Shown here piece after piece: positions 30,731 to 39,921 of a DNA stretch of 64,000 bases. Under the pieces are notes generated by a model. The model was not told where the DNA came from and searched no databases. It worked only from the letters and a program-made list of their open reading frames with translations. The stretch lies in contig JARVLF010000016.1 in assembly GCA_030849465.1 (NCBI GenBank), positions 1 to 64,000 of the forward strand, in the 5' to 3' direction. The DNA comes from Moesziomyces globuligerus (taxonomy: Eukaryota; Basidiomycota; Ustilaginomycetes; Ustilaginales; Ustilaginaceae). Both the position numbers and the translations under genes were made by a program. Each line of letters begins with the position of its first letter. The stretch's first letter is position 1.

Positions 30731-31621
30731 ATGTCGCTATTCAACATCAGCAGCGGTATGCGCGCTGCCCTCCGACCCTCGATCGCCAGCTCGTCGCGTG
30801 CTGCCGCCTTCTCCACCACCGCCGCCGCGCGTCTTGCCACCCCCACCAGCGACGCCAACGTCGGTAGCTCCGGCAAGCCCCAGCACCTCAAGCAGTTCAA
30901 GATCTACAGGTGGAACCCGGACAAGCCTTCCGAGAAGCCTCGCCTCCAGTCCTACACCCTCGACCTCAACCAGACCGGCCCAATGGTGCTCGATGCGCTC
31001 ATCAAGATCAAGAACGAGATCGACCCCTCGCTCACCTTCCGTCGCTCGTGCCGAGAGGGCATCTGCGGCTCGTGCGCCATGAACATCGACGGTGTCAACA
31101 CCCTCGCCTGCCTCTGCCGCATCGACAAGCAGAACGACACCAAGATCTATCCTCTCCCGCACATGTACATTGTCAAGGACCTCGTCCCAGACCTCACCCA
31201 GTTCTACAAGCAGTACCGCTCCATCGAGCCCTTCCTCAAGGCCAACAGCACCCCCGCAGAGGGCGAGCACCTCCAGTCGCCCGAGGAGCGTCGTCGTCTC
31301 GACGGCCTCTACGAGTGCATCCTCTGCGCCTGCTGCTCCACCTCGTGCCCCAGCTACTGGTGGAACCAGGACGAGTACCTCGGCCCCGCCGTCCTCATGC
31401 AGGCCTACCGATGGATGGCCGACTCGCGCGACGACTTCGGCGAGGAGCGCAGGCAGAAGCTCGAGAACACCTTCTCGCTCTACCGATGCCACACCATCAT
31501 GAACTGCTCCAGGACCTGCCCCAAGAACCTCAACCCAGGCAAGGCCATCGCTCAGATCAAGAAGGACATGGCCGTCGGCGCACCCGAGGCGGCTGACCGC
31601 CCAATCATGGCTTCGTCCTAA
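30731..31621 (+). CDS. SDH2: Succinate dehydrogenase iron-sulfur subunit (complex II)
   Basis: A 296-residue subunit of mitochondrial complex II, which passes electrons from succinate oxidation to ubiquinone. A presequence rich in Ser, Ala and Arg covers about 1-45. The [2Fe-2S] cysteines are C107, C112, C115 and C127; the [4Fe-4S] set is C196, C199, C202 and C206; the [3Fe-4S] set is C253, C259 and C263. H254, next to the last cluster, is the residue whose change to leucine gives carboxin resistance in Ustilago maydis; here it is wild-type His, so sensitivity is expected. The first in-frame ATG is 30731, after a CT/AC-rich leader. Codon use is strongly biased to C-ending codons, as in highly expressed smut genes. 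Confidence 0.98.
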   Translation: MSLFNISSGMRAALRPSIASSSRAAAFSTTAAARLATPTSDANVGSSGKPQHLKQFKIYRWNPDKPSEKPRLQSYTLDLNQTGPMVLDALIKIKNEIDPSLTFRRSCREGICGSCAMNIDGVNTLACLCRIDKQNDTKIYPLPHMYIVKDLVPDLTQFYKQYRSIEPFLKANSTPAEGEHLQSPEERRRLDGLYECILCACCSTSCPSYWWNQDEYLGPAVLMQAYRWMADSRDDFGEERRQKLENTFSLYRCHTIMNCSRTCPKNLNPGKAIAQIKKDMAVGAPEAADRPIMASS

Positions 31622-31824
31622 GCCACGTGCCCCCAACGCTCTCCCCGCACAGGGCCTTCACCTTCTCTATACACCTGCCATCTACGCAATTCAGTTCCGT
31701 TCAGCACATGAATCCGTTGCTCGTTTGACGCTCGTTGTCCTTCAGACCACATCTCATTGAGCTCTAGGAGAGGCAAACAAGACTTGAGAGAAATGAGACG
31801 AAAGGAGACGTTCTCGAATCAGCA

Positions 31825-33522
31825 TTAATGCTGCTTGAAGAGCGTGGCCGAGTCGAGCACAGCGCCAGTGGCCGAGCTGACGAACTCGTGCGTCACTGCA
31901 TGGCGAATCAATCAGAATGCACACAATCACGTCAGTACGCGCATCACGCCAGAGGGACACGCTGTGAGAAGAAACTTACGGTGGGTACGGTTGTGGAACG
32001 TGATGGTCGAGAAGCCGTAAAGAGTGTCGTTGACAAAGTGCGAGTACGCCGGGTAGGGCGAGACAGCCGGATCGAGACCATCAAAGTGACCAGCCGCGCC
32101 CGTGGTGATGTAGAGCGGTGCCTTGGGATTGTTGAGACCATTCGCGTCAATGACGCCCTTGGGACCCAGCGGACCCGAGCGCTGCATGTTGTGCTGATGA
32201 CCGCTGACGATGATGTCGACACCCGCGTCGTTGAACAGCTGCTCAAAAGCCGTCTGGCACACGCCGCACAGCGACGACGCCTTCGCCGCCATGTACCAAG
32301 GCCGGTGACCCGCAGCAACCACCCAAGGGGTCTTGGAACGGTCCACCGCCGCCAGGTCCTTCTTGAGGAAATCGAGCTGGGCACTCGAGGGCGTCGCGAG
32401 CGGGCCATCGGTGGCGTGCGACGCACCACCCACATCTTCAGGACCCAGCAAACCAGGACCCAGATCCGTCTCGGTGTCGTAGACGACGTAGTGCACCATA
32501 CCCACATCGTACGAATACCACATGTTCTTGAATCCGCCCGAAACCGACGACGGCATGTTCCAGTGCTGGTTGTACCCGATGAATCCGGTCAGGGCGGGCG
32601 GACAGATCGACTCGGTGTAGTTCTTGTACCCCGAATTGTCGCAGTTCGAGTCGTGGTTGCCTGGCGCCACGTGGTAGGGAAGCGACGAGGTGATGTCGTC
32701 CATCTCGTCGTAGAACTCCTCGTTGATCTGCTCGTACAGCTCGGGGCCTGCCGAGATGGAGCCGTTGATGTAGCCCAGCACGACCTCCTTGAGCCAGTAG
32801 TCGGCGTAGGCGATGTCGCCGACGTGCATGACGTGGTCGAAGCGGTTCTTGTCCATGGACAGTCTCTGGATGGTCGTCACCTCGCCCGTGGTCAGCGGGT
32901 TGGCGGCGCCCGGCGGTACGTGGTCCGACAGGCCGAGCGAGCCCATCGTGCCCAGGTCGGCGACGACGGCGATGGTGTAGGGCGCCGCATCGCCGGTGGG
33001 CTTGGCGGTGGTGAAGGAGCGCACGTCGCGCAGCGGGTCGCCGAGGATGGGCAGGTAGTAGTACCTGGTGCCAGGCTCGAGGTGGTCGAGCACGACGTGG
33101 TTCGAGTAGTAGCTGCTCGTGTTGTACGTCACCGAGTTGGTCGACGTCGCAATGTTGGTAAGCGCCGACGGCGCCTTTCCATACAGCACGGCGGGCACGG
33201 GCAGCTGGCGGGGCGTCGACCACGAGACGGCCATGCCAGTAGCGCCGTGGTACGCCAGACGCGCCTTGGACGGGCGGTAGTCGTTCAGCCTGGCATCCGC
33301 CCACTTGGGTGGCGCCGGCAGAGCCGGAAGGCCAGCGGGGAACGAGGGCACCGCTCCACCAGCTCCCGTCTTGGCTGGAGCATTTGGCAGGTTGGCGGGC
33401 ACAGGCGGGAGGGTGGGTGGCAGCGAGGGCTTAAAAGCCGGCACGAGCGCACGCGCACCCTCGCCTCCAAGGACCAATGCCACCGCCAGCACAGCACAAA
33501 GCGAGCGCATGTTTGGCATCAT
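31825..33522 (-). CDS. Secreted purple acid phosphatase, two exons
   Basis: Exons 33522-31980 and 31895-31825 are joined across an 84-nt GT-AG intron; 537 residues. The second exon encodes THEFVSSATGAVLD to a KQH end, which fits the usual end of the family. A signal peptide covers the first 25 residues. A Pro-rich spacer leads to the N-terminal fibronectin-like domain, followed by the metallophosphoesterase domain. Metal-site motifs are D189, GDIAYADY (235-242), GNHD (288-291), GHRPWY (405-410) and GHQH (441-444). The enzyme frees phosphate from organic esters at low pH, outside the cell or in the vacuole. The frame is open further upstream to 33675, but the signal peptide and a TATA-like box at 33589-33596 favour 33522. 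Confidence 0.92.
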
Positions 33523-33588
33523 GATCGTACGCGAATAGAGTTGAGGTGTCTGAGTTGCACCAGACTGATGTGAGGTCCCATCGGCGCG

Positions 33589-33596
33589 ATTATATA
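33589..33596 (-). promoter_or_regulatory. TATA-like box of the acid phosphatase gene
   Basis: Reads TATATAAT on the minus strand, 67 bp upstream of the chosen start codon. Confidence 0.5.
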
Positions 33597-34241
33597 CCTC
33601 GACGCCGGCCACACGACCACCTCGGAGTTGTCGTTGCGGCAGGGTGCACGCCGCCGGCGTAGTGAAGCTAGTCATCCTTGTGCGCTCGGATGGCTGGGTC
33701 GGGCTAGCTGAGCGCGAGGTTCAGGGCTCGGATCATGCACAACCACGAGCACGTTGCCATGCACGTCGGCAGGGCTGGAAGCTAAGGTTGCGTTGACGTT
33801 GCATCGGCTTGTCGGCGGATGTGTGCGGCCCGGCGGCTTGGACCCTGTCAATGGCAGATGGACCGTTTGAATTTGTTTCAGCGACGGCTCAAGACGGGAC
33901 GGGATCGACAGTCGTCGGCTCATGGGCCATTCTTCTGGCCCGTCTTGCCCTGTTCGTACTCTAAGCGAGCGTAATTTTTGCACGTTCCAGACAGGAACCG
34001 CAATCTCGCTCCGAAGTATTGCACCATGCAGCGTGCCTCAATTTGATATTCGAAGGTGCCGCCCGCGCCGCTGAGTATCGAAATTGGTGGGGCGTGCTAT
34101 CTACCTGCGTTTGCATCTCCGCAGCTCAAATTGCAGTTGTGCAGCGAACGTGCTCATCGCCACCAACACACGGCCAATCATCACAGACTGGATGCAATGT
34201 CTATGGGGTTGCGGGACACGAAGAAGCAGCTCGAATCTACA
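33597..34241. other. Intergenic region, acid phosphatase promoter and GT69 3' side
   Basis: About 650 bp. No gene is seen. It lies upstream of the acid phosphatase and downstream of the GT69 gene. Confidence 0.5.
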
Positions 34242-36008
34242 TCAGCGGGCGGGTTCGGGGCTCCACCAAGGCTGGAGGAGCTTGCACTCGTTCTTCCATC
34301 TGCGCGGCTCAGTGACCCAACCGAAGAGGCGATGGGCGATCCAGTCGCGCCACACGATGCGCCACGGCCTAGCGAGGGGCCAGGCGACGACGCTGTTGTA
34401 AAGTCGGTAGTGACGGTGAGTGTAGGCGACCTTGACGGCGGGATTGATGAGGATGGTGGGGCGTTTGGGATGGAGCGCACGATGGATGTCGTAAGAGGTG
34501 AGCTGGCACTCGGACGAGAGACAGGTCGACGACGAGCGGAAGCGGATGCGCGGCTGCTCTGGCTCTGCGTCGAGCGGCGTGAACCACTTTGCATCGAAGG
34601 CGGTCATGCCGTTCCAGCAGGAGTTGACCAAGAAGGGTCTGGCTTGGCGCATGGCGTCGATGTCGTGTGACTGCTTGAAGTAGGGCCACTGTCGCTTGAG
34701 TGTGTCGCCGCGTGCGTCTCGGGTGACCCAGGTGTCGTAGAAGCCATTGCCGATGAAGTCCATCGCACACGCCTGATCATACTGAGCATTGTTGGTACCG
34801 AGTAGGCGGAGCGCGTCTTGGGCGGTGAAGACGATGTCGTTGATCCAAAGAACGTGGCTAAAGTTGTGCGCTGGGGAGGCTTGGACGAGCGGCTGCATTG
34901 CGAGGTTGCGCACGTTGGCGAGATATTCGATGCGGTCCTGGACGGGCGAAGTCTTGTTCATGCGGGGTGCGCCGTCGTCGCAGACGATGCTGCGATCTAC
35001 GTGCATTTCGGCGAGCTCAGCATCGAGCTGGGCGAGCATGTGCTTGGTGCGGTCGGTAGAGTGGGACTCGTAGATCGAGACGAAGACATTGTGCGCGCCA
35101 AGCTCGTGGATGAAAGCCTTGAGAGATGCCGTGTAGGTCGGGAGGACGTCCTGGCTGTTGTACAGATTTGAGGCGACGTAGACTTTGAGCTGCTGCGTGG
35201 GCTGAGCGACGGAAGCGGAGGGCGAGGAGTTGAGGAAGGTGGCGACGTCGTCCGAGGCTGTGAGACTGGTGGAGGCGAGCAAGGGCTGGAAGAAGAGCCA
35301 CTCGATGAGGGCGAGAAACCAGAGACTGGCGAGGAGGTACTGGGCATAGCGAGCAGTGGTGTCGAGGCGCCCGATTCGACATGAACGGCGGGGTCTGGCA
35401 GCGGAGGTGGGTGCAGCCAAGATGGAGGAGAAGGGGAACGACGGCTGCTCAAAGTCGGGAGAGGAAAAGGGCGAGAAGTCGGGGAGGCGAAGCTTGTATG
35501 TGTTGGATCTCGAGTTGGTGAGGAAGAGGGAGATAGAGAGGAGGGGGAAGCAGACGATGAGGAGGGCAAGGTAAAGGAAGAGGCTGGTGAAGGTGTTGAA
35601 GTGGAGACAAGCGGCAACGAAGGCGGCTACGGTGATGGCGAGGTTGAGGAGGAGGAGCCAAGGGAGCCAGCGCTTGCGAGAGGATGAAGTTGCTGGCGAC
35701 GAGGCGAGCGGTGCGCTGGACGAGGTGGCTGACGATGCGATGCAAGCGCTGATGAGTCGGACGAGGCGACGAGCAAGGCGGGAGCGCAGGGGTAGCTGCG
35801 AGCTGGTGTTGGTATTGGCGCGGTCGGACGGTGATGCGTGTGGCTCGAGGAGGGGTTCGTTGTCGGCGCCGAAACGTTCGGATGGATGAAGGGTGTACTG
35901 GGGATATTCGAGCGGATCAAAGTAGGCAGCGTGTTGCTTGTACTCGTGCTGTTGCAGTTCGGGCGGGGACTGGAGTGCGCGGACGGCAGCGCGTGGACAG
36001 AGCGACAT
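34242..36008 (-). CDS. Glycosyltransferase family 69 (CAP59/CMT1-type), membrane bound
   Basis: A 588-residue protein. Three hydrophobic segments (about 114-135, 140-163 and 224-245) precede a luminal catalytic region from about 273. That region has the family blocks VYVASNLYNSQDVLP, then FVSIYESHSTDRT, then RIEYLANVRNLAM, LWINDIVFT, CAMDFIGNGFYDTWV, LVNSCWNGMTAFDA, and SSECQLTSYDIHRA near the end. GT69 holds the Cryptococcus alpha-1,3-mannosyltransferase Cmt1 and the capsule protein Cap59; members act in the Golgi on cell-wall or secreted glycans. The exact sugar and acceptor are not evident. The Pro/Ser-rich N-terminus is presumably cytosolic. ATG at 36008. It diverges from the CFA synthase gene. 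Confidence 0.9.
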   Translation of the reverse strand: MSLCPRAAVRALQSPPELQQHEYKQHAAYFDPLEYPQYTLHPSERFGADNEPLLEPHASPSDRANTNTSSQLPLRSRLARRLVRLISACIASSATSSSAPLASSPATSSSRKRWLPWLLLLNLAITVAAFVAACLHFNTFTSLFLYLALLIVCFPLLSISLFLTNSRSNTYKLRLPDFSPFSSPDFEQPSFPFSSILAAPTSAARPRRSCRIGRLDTTARYAQYLLASLWFLALIEWLFFQPLLASTSLTASDDVATFLNSSPSASVAQPTQQLKVYVASNLYNSQDVLPTYTASLKAFIHELGAHNVFVSIYESHSTDRTKHMLAQLDAELAEMHVDRSIVCDDGAPRMNKTSPVQDRIEYLANVRNLAMQPLVQASPAHNFSHVLWINDIVFTAQDALRLLGTNNAQYDQACAMDFIGNGFYDTWVTRDARGDTLKRQWPYFKQSHDIDAMRQARPFLVNSCWNGMTAFDAKWFTPLDAEPEQPRIRFRSSSTCLSSECQLTSYDIHRALHPKRPTILINPAVKVAYTHRHYRLYNSVVAWPLARPWRIVWRDWIAHRLFGWVTEPRRWKNECKLLQPWWSPEPAR

Positions 36009-37918
36009 GGCGAGAGGCTGGCACTACTGCGTAAGGATGATGGCGAGCATGATGTGGACCAAAAGCAAGCGGGTGCTGTATCGAGTCTGGGCAACAGAGG
36101 ATGGCGAAGAGGGTTGGCCGATGTCGAGGGTGACGTTGCGAGTGGAAGCAGCGTGGGGTCCAGTGTGGTGGCAGCATAGCACTACTGTACAGGGCACGGC
36201 AGGGCACGGCAGAGCACAAGTCACAGTCGCGGTGCATGCAAGTGGAAATTCCAACACCGAAATCCAAGTCGGCACGCCCTTTTTAGTGTGGCGATGATTC
36301 AAATGCAACGCGCCTCCGCTCTCTCGGCACGCGCCCGAGCTGCAAATACAATTTCGCTTTTTGGCTCAAGACCAACACCGCCTCGCCCCGGTCTGAGTTG
36401 AAGCCAAGCTCGGCAGCGGCACTGTGTGTGTGAGTCTGTGGTCTTGCCCTCGTCCAGTGCCCGTGCAGCGACGGCGTAAAAGAAAGCTTGGTGCGCTTGG
36501 CTCTCCGCATGACGCCAGGCGCACTCACCTCTGCTCCCCCCCCCCCCCGGCACGACCCGTTCCTCCCCCCTCCTTCTCATCGATAGCCATCCGCCTGCTC
36601 ATACGGTTGAGGTATCCACACTGAGCGTCATCTTGGTGCGGCATGCGGGAATGCAGAGCGAGGCGGCAAGCGTGGTCGGTGCAACGGGCGGGAATTGCAT
36701 CGTGTCGGACAAAAGCAAAGAACGTGCGACAGGCGTCTAGCGGGCTTCCATAGAAGCGCCCTCGCTTCGACGCACATGGCCGTCTAAATTTGGAAATTGG
36801 TCCATCCCGATCCCGACAAGATCTTCTGATCTGCCGATTTGACAGAACGGTTCCAGCGCTACTCTTTGTCGGTGTAACATGAATTGAACTTCGGCACTCG
36901 GGGAAAGGTGGAGGCGTGCCCAGCCGCACGAGCTGCATTCGGCTGCACCGACGACGCGCCCGACGATCGTGGCGGCCTGGCTGAGCGCACACAGCGCACA
37001 CAGCGCTTCCAACGCACAGGTAAGCCTGCATCGGGCGCCTGCACGGCCAGATGGCCGAGTCGAGATGAGCTATGCAGGGTCGCTCCAGCATGCACCTCGC
37101 CTCTCCGTCCAACTCTACCCAATCTCACACAAGCGCCCTCACCCCAACACCCGTCGATCCTCGTCCTCCAGTCTAGGCCTCCTCTAGGACGCTCGCTCCT
37201 CTTTGGCCCGTCTCGCTTCTCTGGGTTCTCATCCTATGTGGAGCGAGCATGTCCTCCTGCCCTGCACGTCGATTATGGCAGGCGCCCCCTTCCGCGGCAT
37301 CGGCTCCCACCCTTCCACCGCAACACGTCCAGAATCGCCTGATCGCCCTCTGCCTCCGCTCGCATGGCATTCAATCCCCTTTGCATCAGCTCAGCCGTCC
37401 CCTCCTGTCAAGGCCTTCGGCTCAGGACCCTGGCGTGCCCGTGCACCTTGCTTCTTCCTCCGTCCCGGCTCATCCCCCCAGCTTCCTCCGAGCCTCTCTC
37501 ACAGCCGCTCATCCGCGGCTTTTTCTCCAGCCCACCCTCGCCTTCCGTTGGTGCTGCCTAAGCCACAGCCTGTGCCCTCGTTGCCAGCCCTTTCATTTGG
37601 CGTGCACCCCCCCCCCCCCCCCCCATCCAATGCCCATCCGGGTGACGCCCGTGGTCCTTCCACCGTCCCTCCCATTCCGTCCCGACTATCACCATCATCA
37701 CCCTCGAGATCCGCTCTGCGATTCACCTCGTTCCTCCCTCGCTTCCATCGCCGCTTCAACGTGGCCCGCCCTTGCCCTCCTGCAACCTCCCCCCACGCTG
37801 GCTCGACCCCTAGAACTCGCATCTTCTGCGCCCTATCGCTCGTGATTTGCTGCGTTGCGACCGTCCCATATACTCGACCAGCCTTCGTAGGACACACAGT
37901 CGCCGATCTTTGCCCCCC
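36009..37918. promoter_or_regulatory. 1.9-kb divergent intergenic region, GT69 and CFA synthase
   Basis: No gene can be supported. Two poly-C runs (36535-36549 and 37607-37624) occur here. From about 37070 to the CFA start the + strand is strongly pyrimidine-rich, a typical smut leader. Long frames in this part are Pro/Ser-rich and read as a by-product of that composition. Confidence 0.5.
37607..37624. repeat. Poly-C tract
   Basis: About 18 consecutive C residues in the leader of the CFA synthase gene. A second run lies at 36535-36549, and a poly-G run at about 42779-42796. Confidence 0.9.
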
Positions 37919-39610
37919 ATGACCGGCCTCTTCCCTTCCATTCCTGTGCCACAGGCGCTCATCTCCACGCTCGCCAAGCCCACCGCCGCCATCGCACGCT
38001 CCTCCATCCTCGCCCTCTTTGCCAAGCTCACTGTCGGCCAGCTCGAAGTGCGCCTTCCCTCCGGTCAAGTACACCGCTTCGGAGACCCCACCCTCGTACG
38101 CAGCAAGCAGCACAACCACGAAGAGGCCGCCGCTCCCGCCAAGCACAAGTCCAATTCGGCCGCGCCCACCCTCGCTCCCAACTCGGCCACCTCCCCGCAC
38201 GCCGTGCTCATCGTCAACAACGATGCCTTCTGGACACGCATGTTCTTCGGCGCCGACCTCGGCTTTGCAGAGGCCTACATGATCGGCGACGTCGACACCC
38301 CCGACCTCGCCGCATGCTTCGACCTCTTCATCCTCAACCGCGCCAGCCTGAGCAACCTCGAGAGCGTCAGCATCGCCAGCTCGCTCGTCGCCTCCGCACA
38401 GGGCATGCTCAACAAGCGCTACGCAAACACAAAGGTCGGCAGTCTCCGCAACATCGGCGCACACTACGACATCAGCAACACCATGTACAAGGCCTTCCTC
38501 TCCAGAGACATGACCTACTCCTGCGCCGTCTTCGACACGCTCGATGCCGATGTCTCCGGCCCTCTCTTGGCTCAGCTCAACCAGCAGACACGCGCCACCC
38601 TCGGCACGGCCACCAACGGTCACGTCAACACCTCAGCGGCAGCTGGCGTCTTCGAGCCCCTCAGGTTCACCTCGGATGCCAACGCACCCTCGGAGAACGC
38701 AGCTATGGGTGTGTCCAGGCACGATGATCTCCCAACGCCTCCTTCCGAGAGCGATGCGCAAGTGCAGGGGCAGACAGACGAGTACGATGAGCTCGAAGAG
38801 GCTCAGAAGAACAAGCTGCGTCTCATCATCCGTCGCGCCAACATTCGTCCCGGCGACCGTGTCCTCGAGATCGGTACCGGCTGGGGCTCCTTTGCTATGG
38901 AGGCCGTGCGCATGACCGGCTGCACTGTCGACAGTGTCACGCTTTCTGTCGAGCAGAAGGCGCTCGCCGAACAGCGCATCGCCGAGGCCGGCATGCAAGG
39001 CAAGATCAAAGTCCACCTCATGGACTACCGCGACTTCCCCGACAGTTGGACCGACTCCTTCGACCGCGTCTGCTCGATCGAGATGCTTGAGGCCGTCGGC
39101 ATCGAGTTCCTCCCGACCTACTTCAAGTGCGTCGACCGCGTCCTCAAGCGCCAGGGCGGCACCGCCGTCTTCCAGTGCATCACCATGCCTGAATCGCGTG
39201 CCGAGGCCTATTACAAGGGTGTCGACTTCATCCGCAAGTGGATCTTCCCCGGCGGTGTCTTGCCCTCCGTCACCTCGCTTGTCAACGGCGCCACCGACGG
39301 CTCCAACGGAAACCTCGTTCTCGATACCCTGGTCAGCATCGGCCCCCACTACGCACGAACCCTCCGCGAGTGGAACCGACGTTTCGAAGCCAACTTTGAC
39401 AAGGTCATCCGCCCTGCCCTCCTCCGCGACCACGACGAGATCAGCAACCTTCCCGCGCTGCAGCAGCAGAAGGAGGTCGACGTCTTCCGCAGAAAGTGGA
39501 TCTACTACTTTGTCTACTGCGAAGTCGGCTTCACCCACCGCGTCATCAACGACCACATCCTCGCCTTCACCCGCGAAAACAACACCACCCTCCCCGTCTG
39601 CTCCGGCTGA
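37919..39610 (+). CDS. Cyclopropane-fatty-acyl-phospholipid synthase
   Basis: A 563-residue SAM-dependent methyltransferase that adds a methylene bridge to unsaturated acyl chains of membrane phospholipids. The N-terminal domain (about 30-150) has LPSGQVHRFGDP and the FGADLGFAEAYMIGD block. The family signature HYDISNTMYKAFLSRDMTYSC follows, then an acidic linker. SAM binding is at VLEIGTGWGSF (about 314-324), followed by TLSVEQKALAEQRI, DYRDFP and SIEMLEAVG. The C-terminus has CEVGFTHRVINDH, as in bacterial and fungal CFA synthases. A sphingolipid C9-methyltransferase is a related option, but the N-terminal membrane pair typical of that enzyme is absent. The first in-frame ATG is 37919. Confidence 0.92.
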   Translation: MTGLFPSIPVPQALISTLAKPTAAIARSSILALFAKLTVGQLEVRLPSGQVHRFGDPTLVRSKQHNHEEAAAPAKHKSNSAAPTLAPNSATSPHAVLIVNNDAFWTRMFFGADLGFAEAYMIGDVDTPDLAACFDLFILNRASLSNLESVSIASSLVASAQGMLNKRYANTKVGSLRNIGAHYDISNTMYKAFLSRDMTYSCAVFDTLDADVSGPLLAQLNQQTRATLGTATNGHVNTSAAAGVFEPLRFTSDANAPSENAAMGVSRHDDLPTPPSESDAQVQGQTDEYDELEEAQKNKLRLIIRRANIRPGDRVLEIGTGWGSFAMEAVRMTGCTVDSVTLSVEQKALAEQRIAEAGMQGKIKVHLMDYRDFPDSWTDSFDRVCSIEMLEAVGIEFLPTYFKCVDRVLKRQGGTAVFQCITMPESRAEAYYKGVDFIRKWIFPGGVLPSVTSLVNGATDGSNGNLVLDTLVSIGPHYARTLREWNRRFEANFDKVIRPALLRDHDEISNLPALQQQKEVDVFRRKWIYYFVYCEVGFTHRVINDHILAFTRENNTTLPVCSG

Positions 39611-39921
39611 TCTCTTCCATCGCCCTTCTCGCCACTGTCAAATACAACCGCTCCTCCGACCACTCTCCGCCCCGCGCACCCGCCGCCTCGTCTAGATGTT
39701 GAAGGTGTACAAATTAAATCGAGTTAATGATATGATTAGCAAGCCACATGATTAGATAATACGCCGGCACTCCAAGCCAGCACCAGCCCCGACGGTGCGG
39801 ACCGACGAGGGAGTGCGTGGGCTGGGAGGCCGATAAGACATTTTGTGATGCCGAGCGCAAGGGTAAGCATCCACGCAATGAAGAGTCAGCATGATTTCGG
39901 ACAAGCTCGGCGAGTGAAGAG
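39611..39921. other. Convergent intergenic gap, CFA synthase and AT-hook gene
   Basis: About 310 bp with an A+T-richer centre (39705-39775), as expected for two facing terminators. No gene is seen. Confidence 0.5.

Noticed and set aside
36525..37112. A 195-codon minus-strand frame
   Set aside because: Cys/Arg-rich, irregular composition, begins in the promoter region, and no family likeness.
37203..37922. A 239-codon Pro/Ser-rich frame before the CFA synthase
   Set aside because: It lies in a pyrimidine-rich leader, crosses a poly-C run and overlaps the CFA start; its composition is explained by the base bias.
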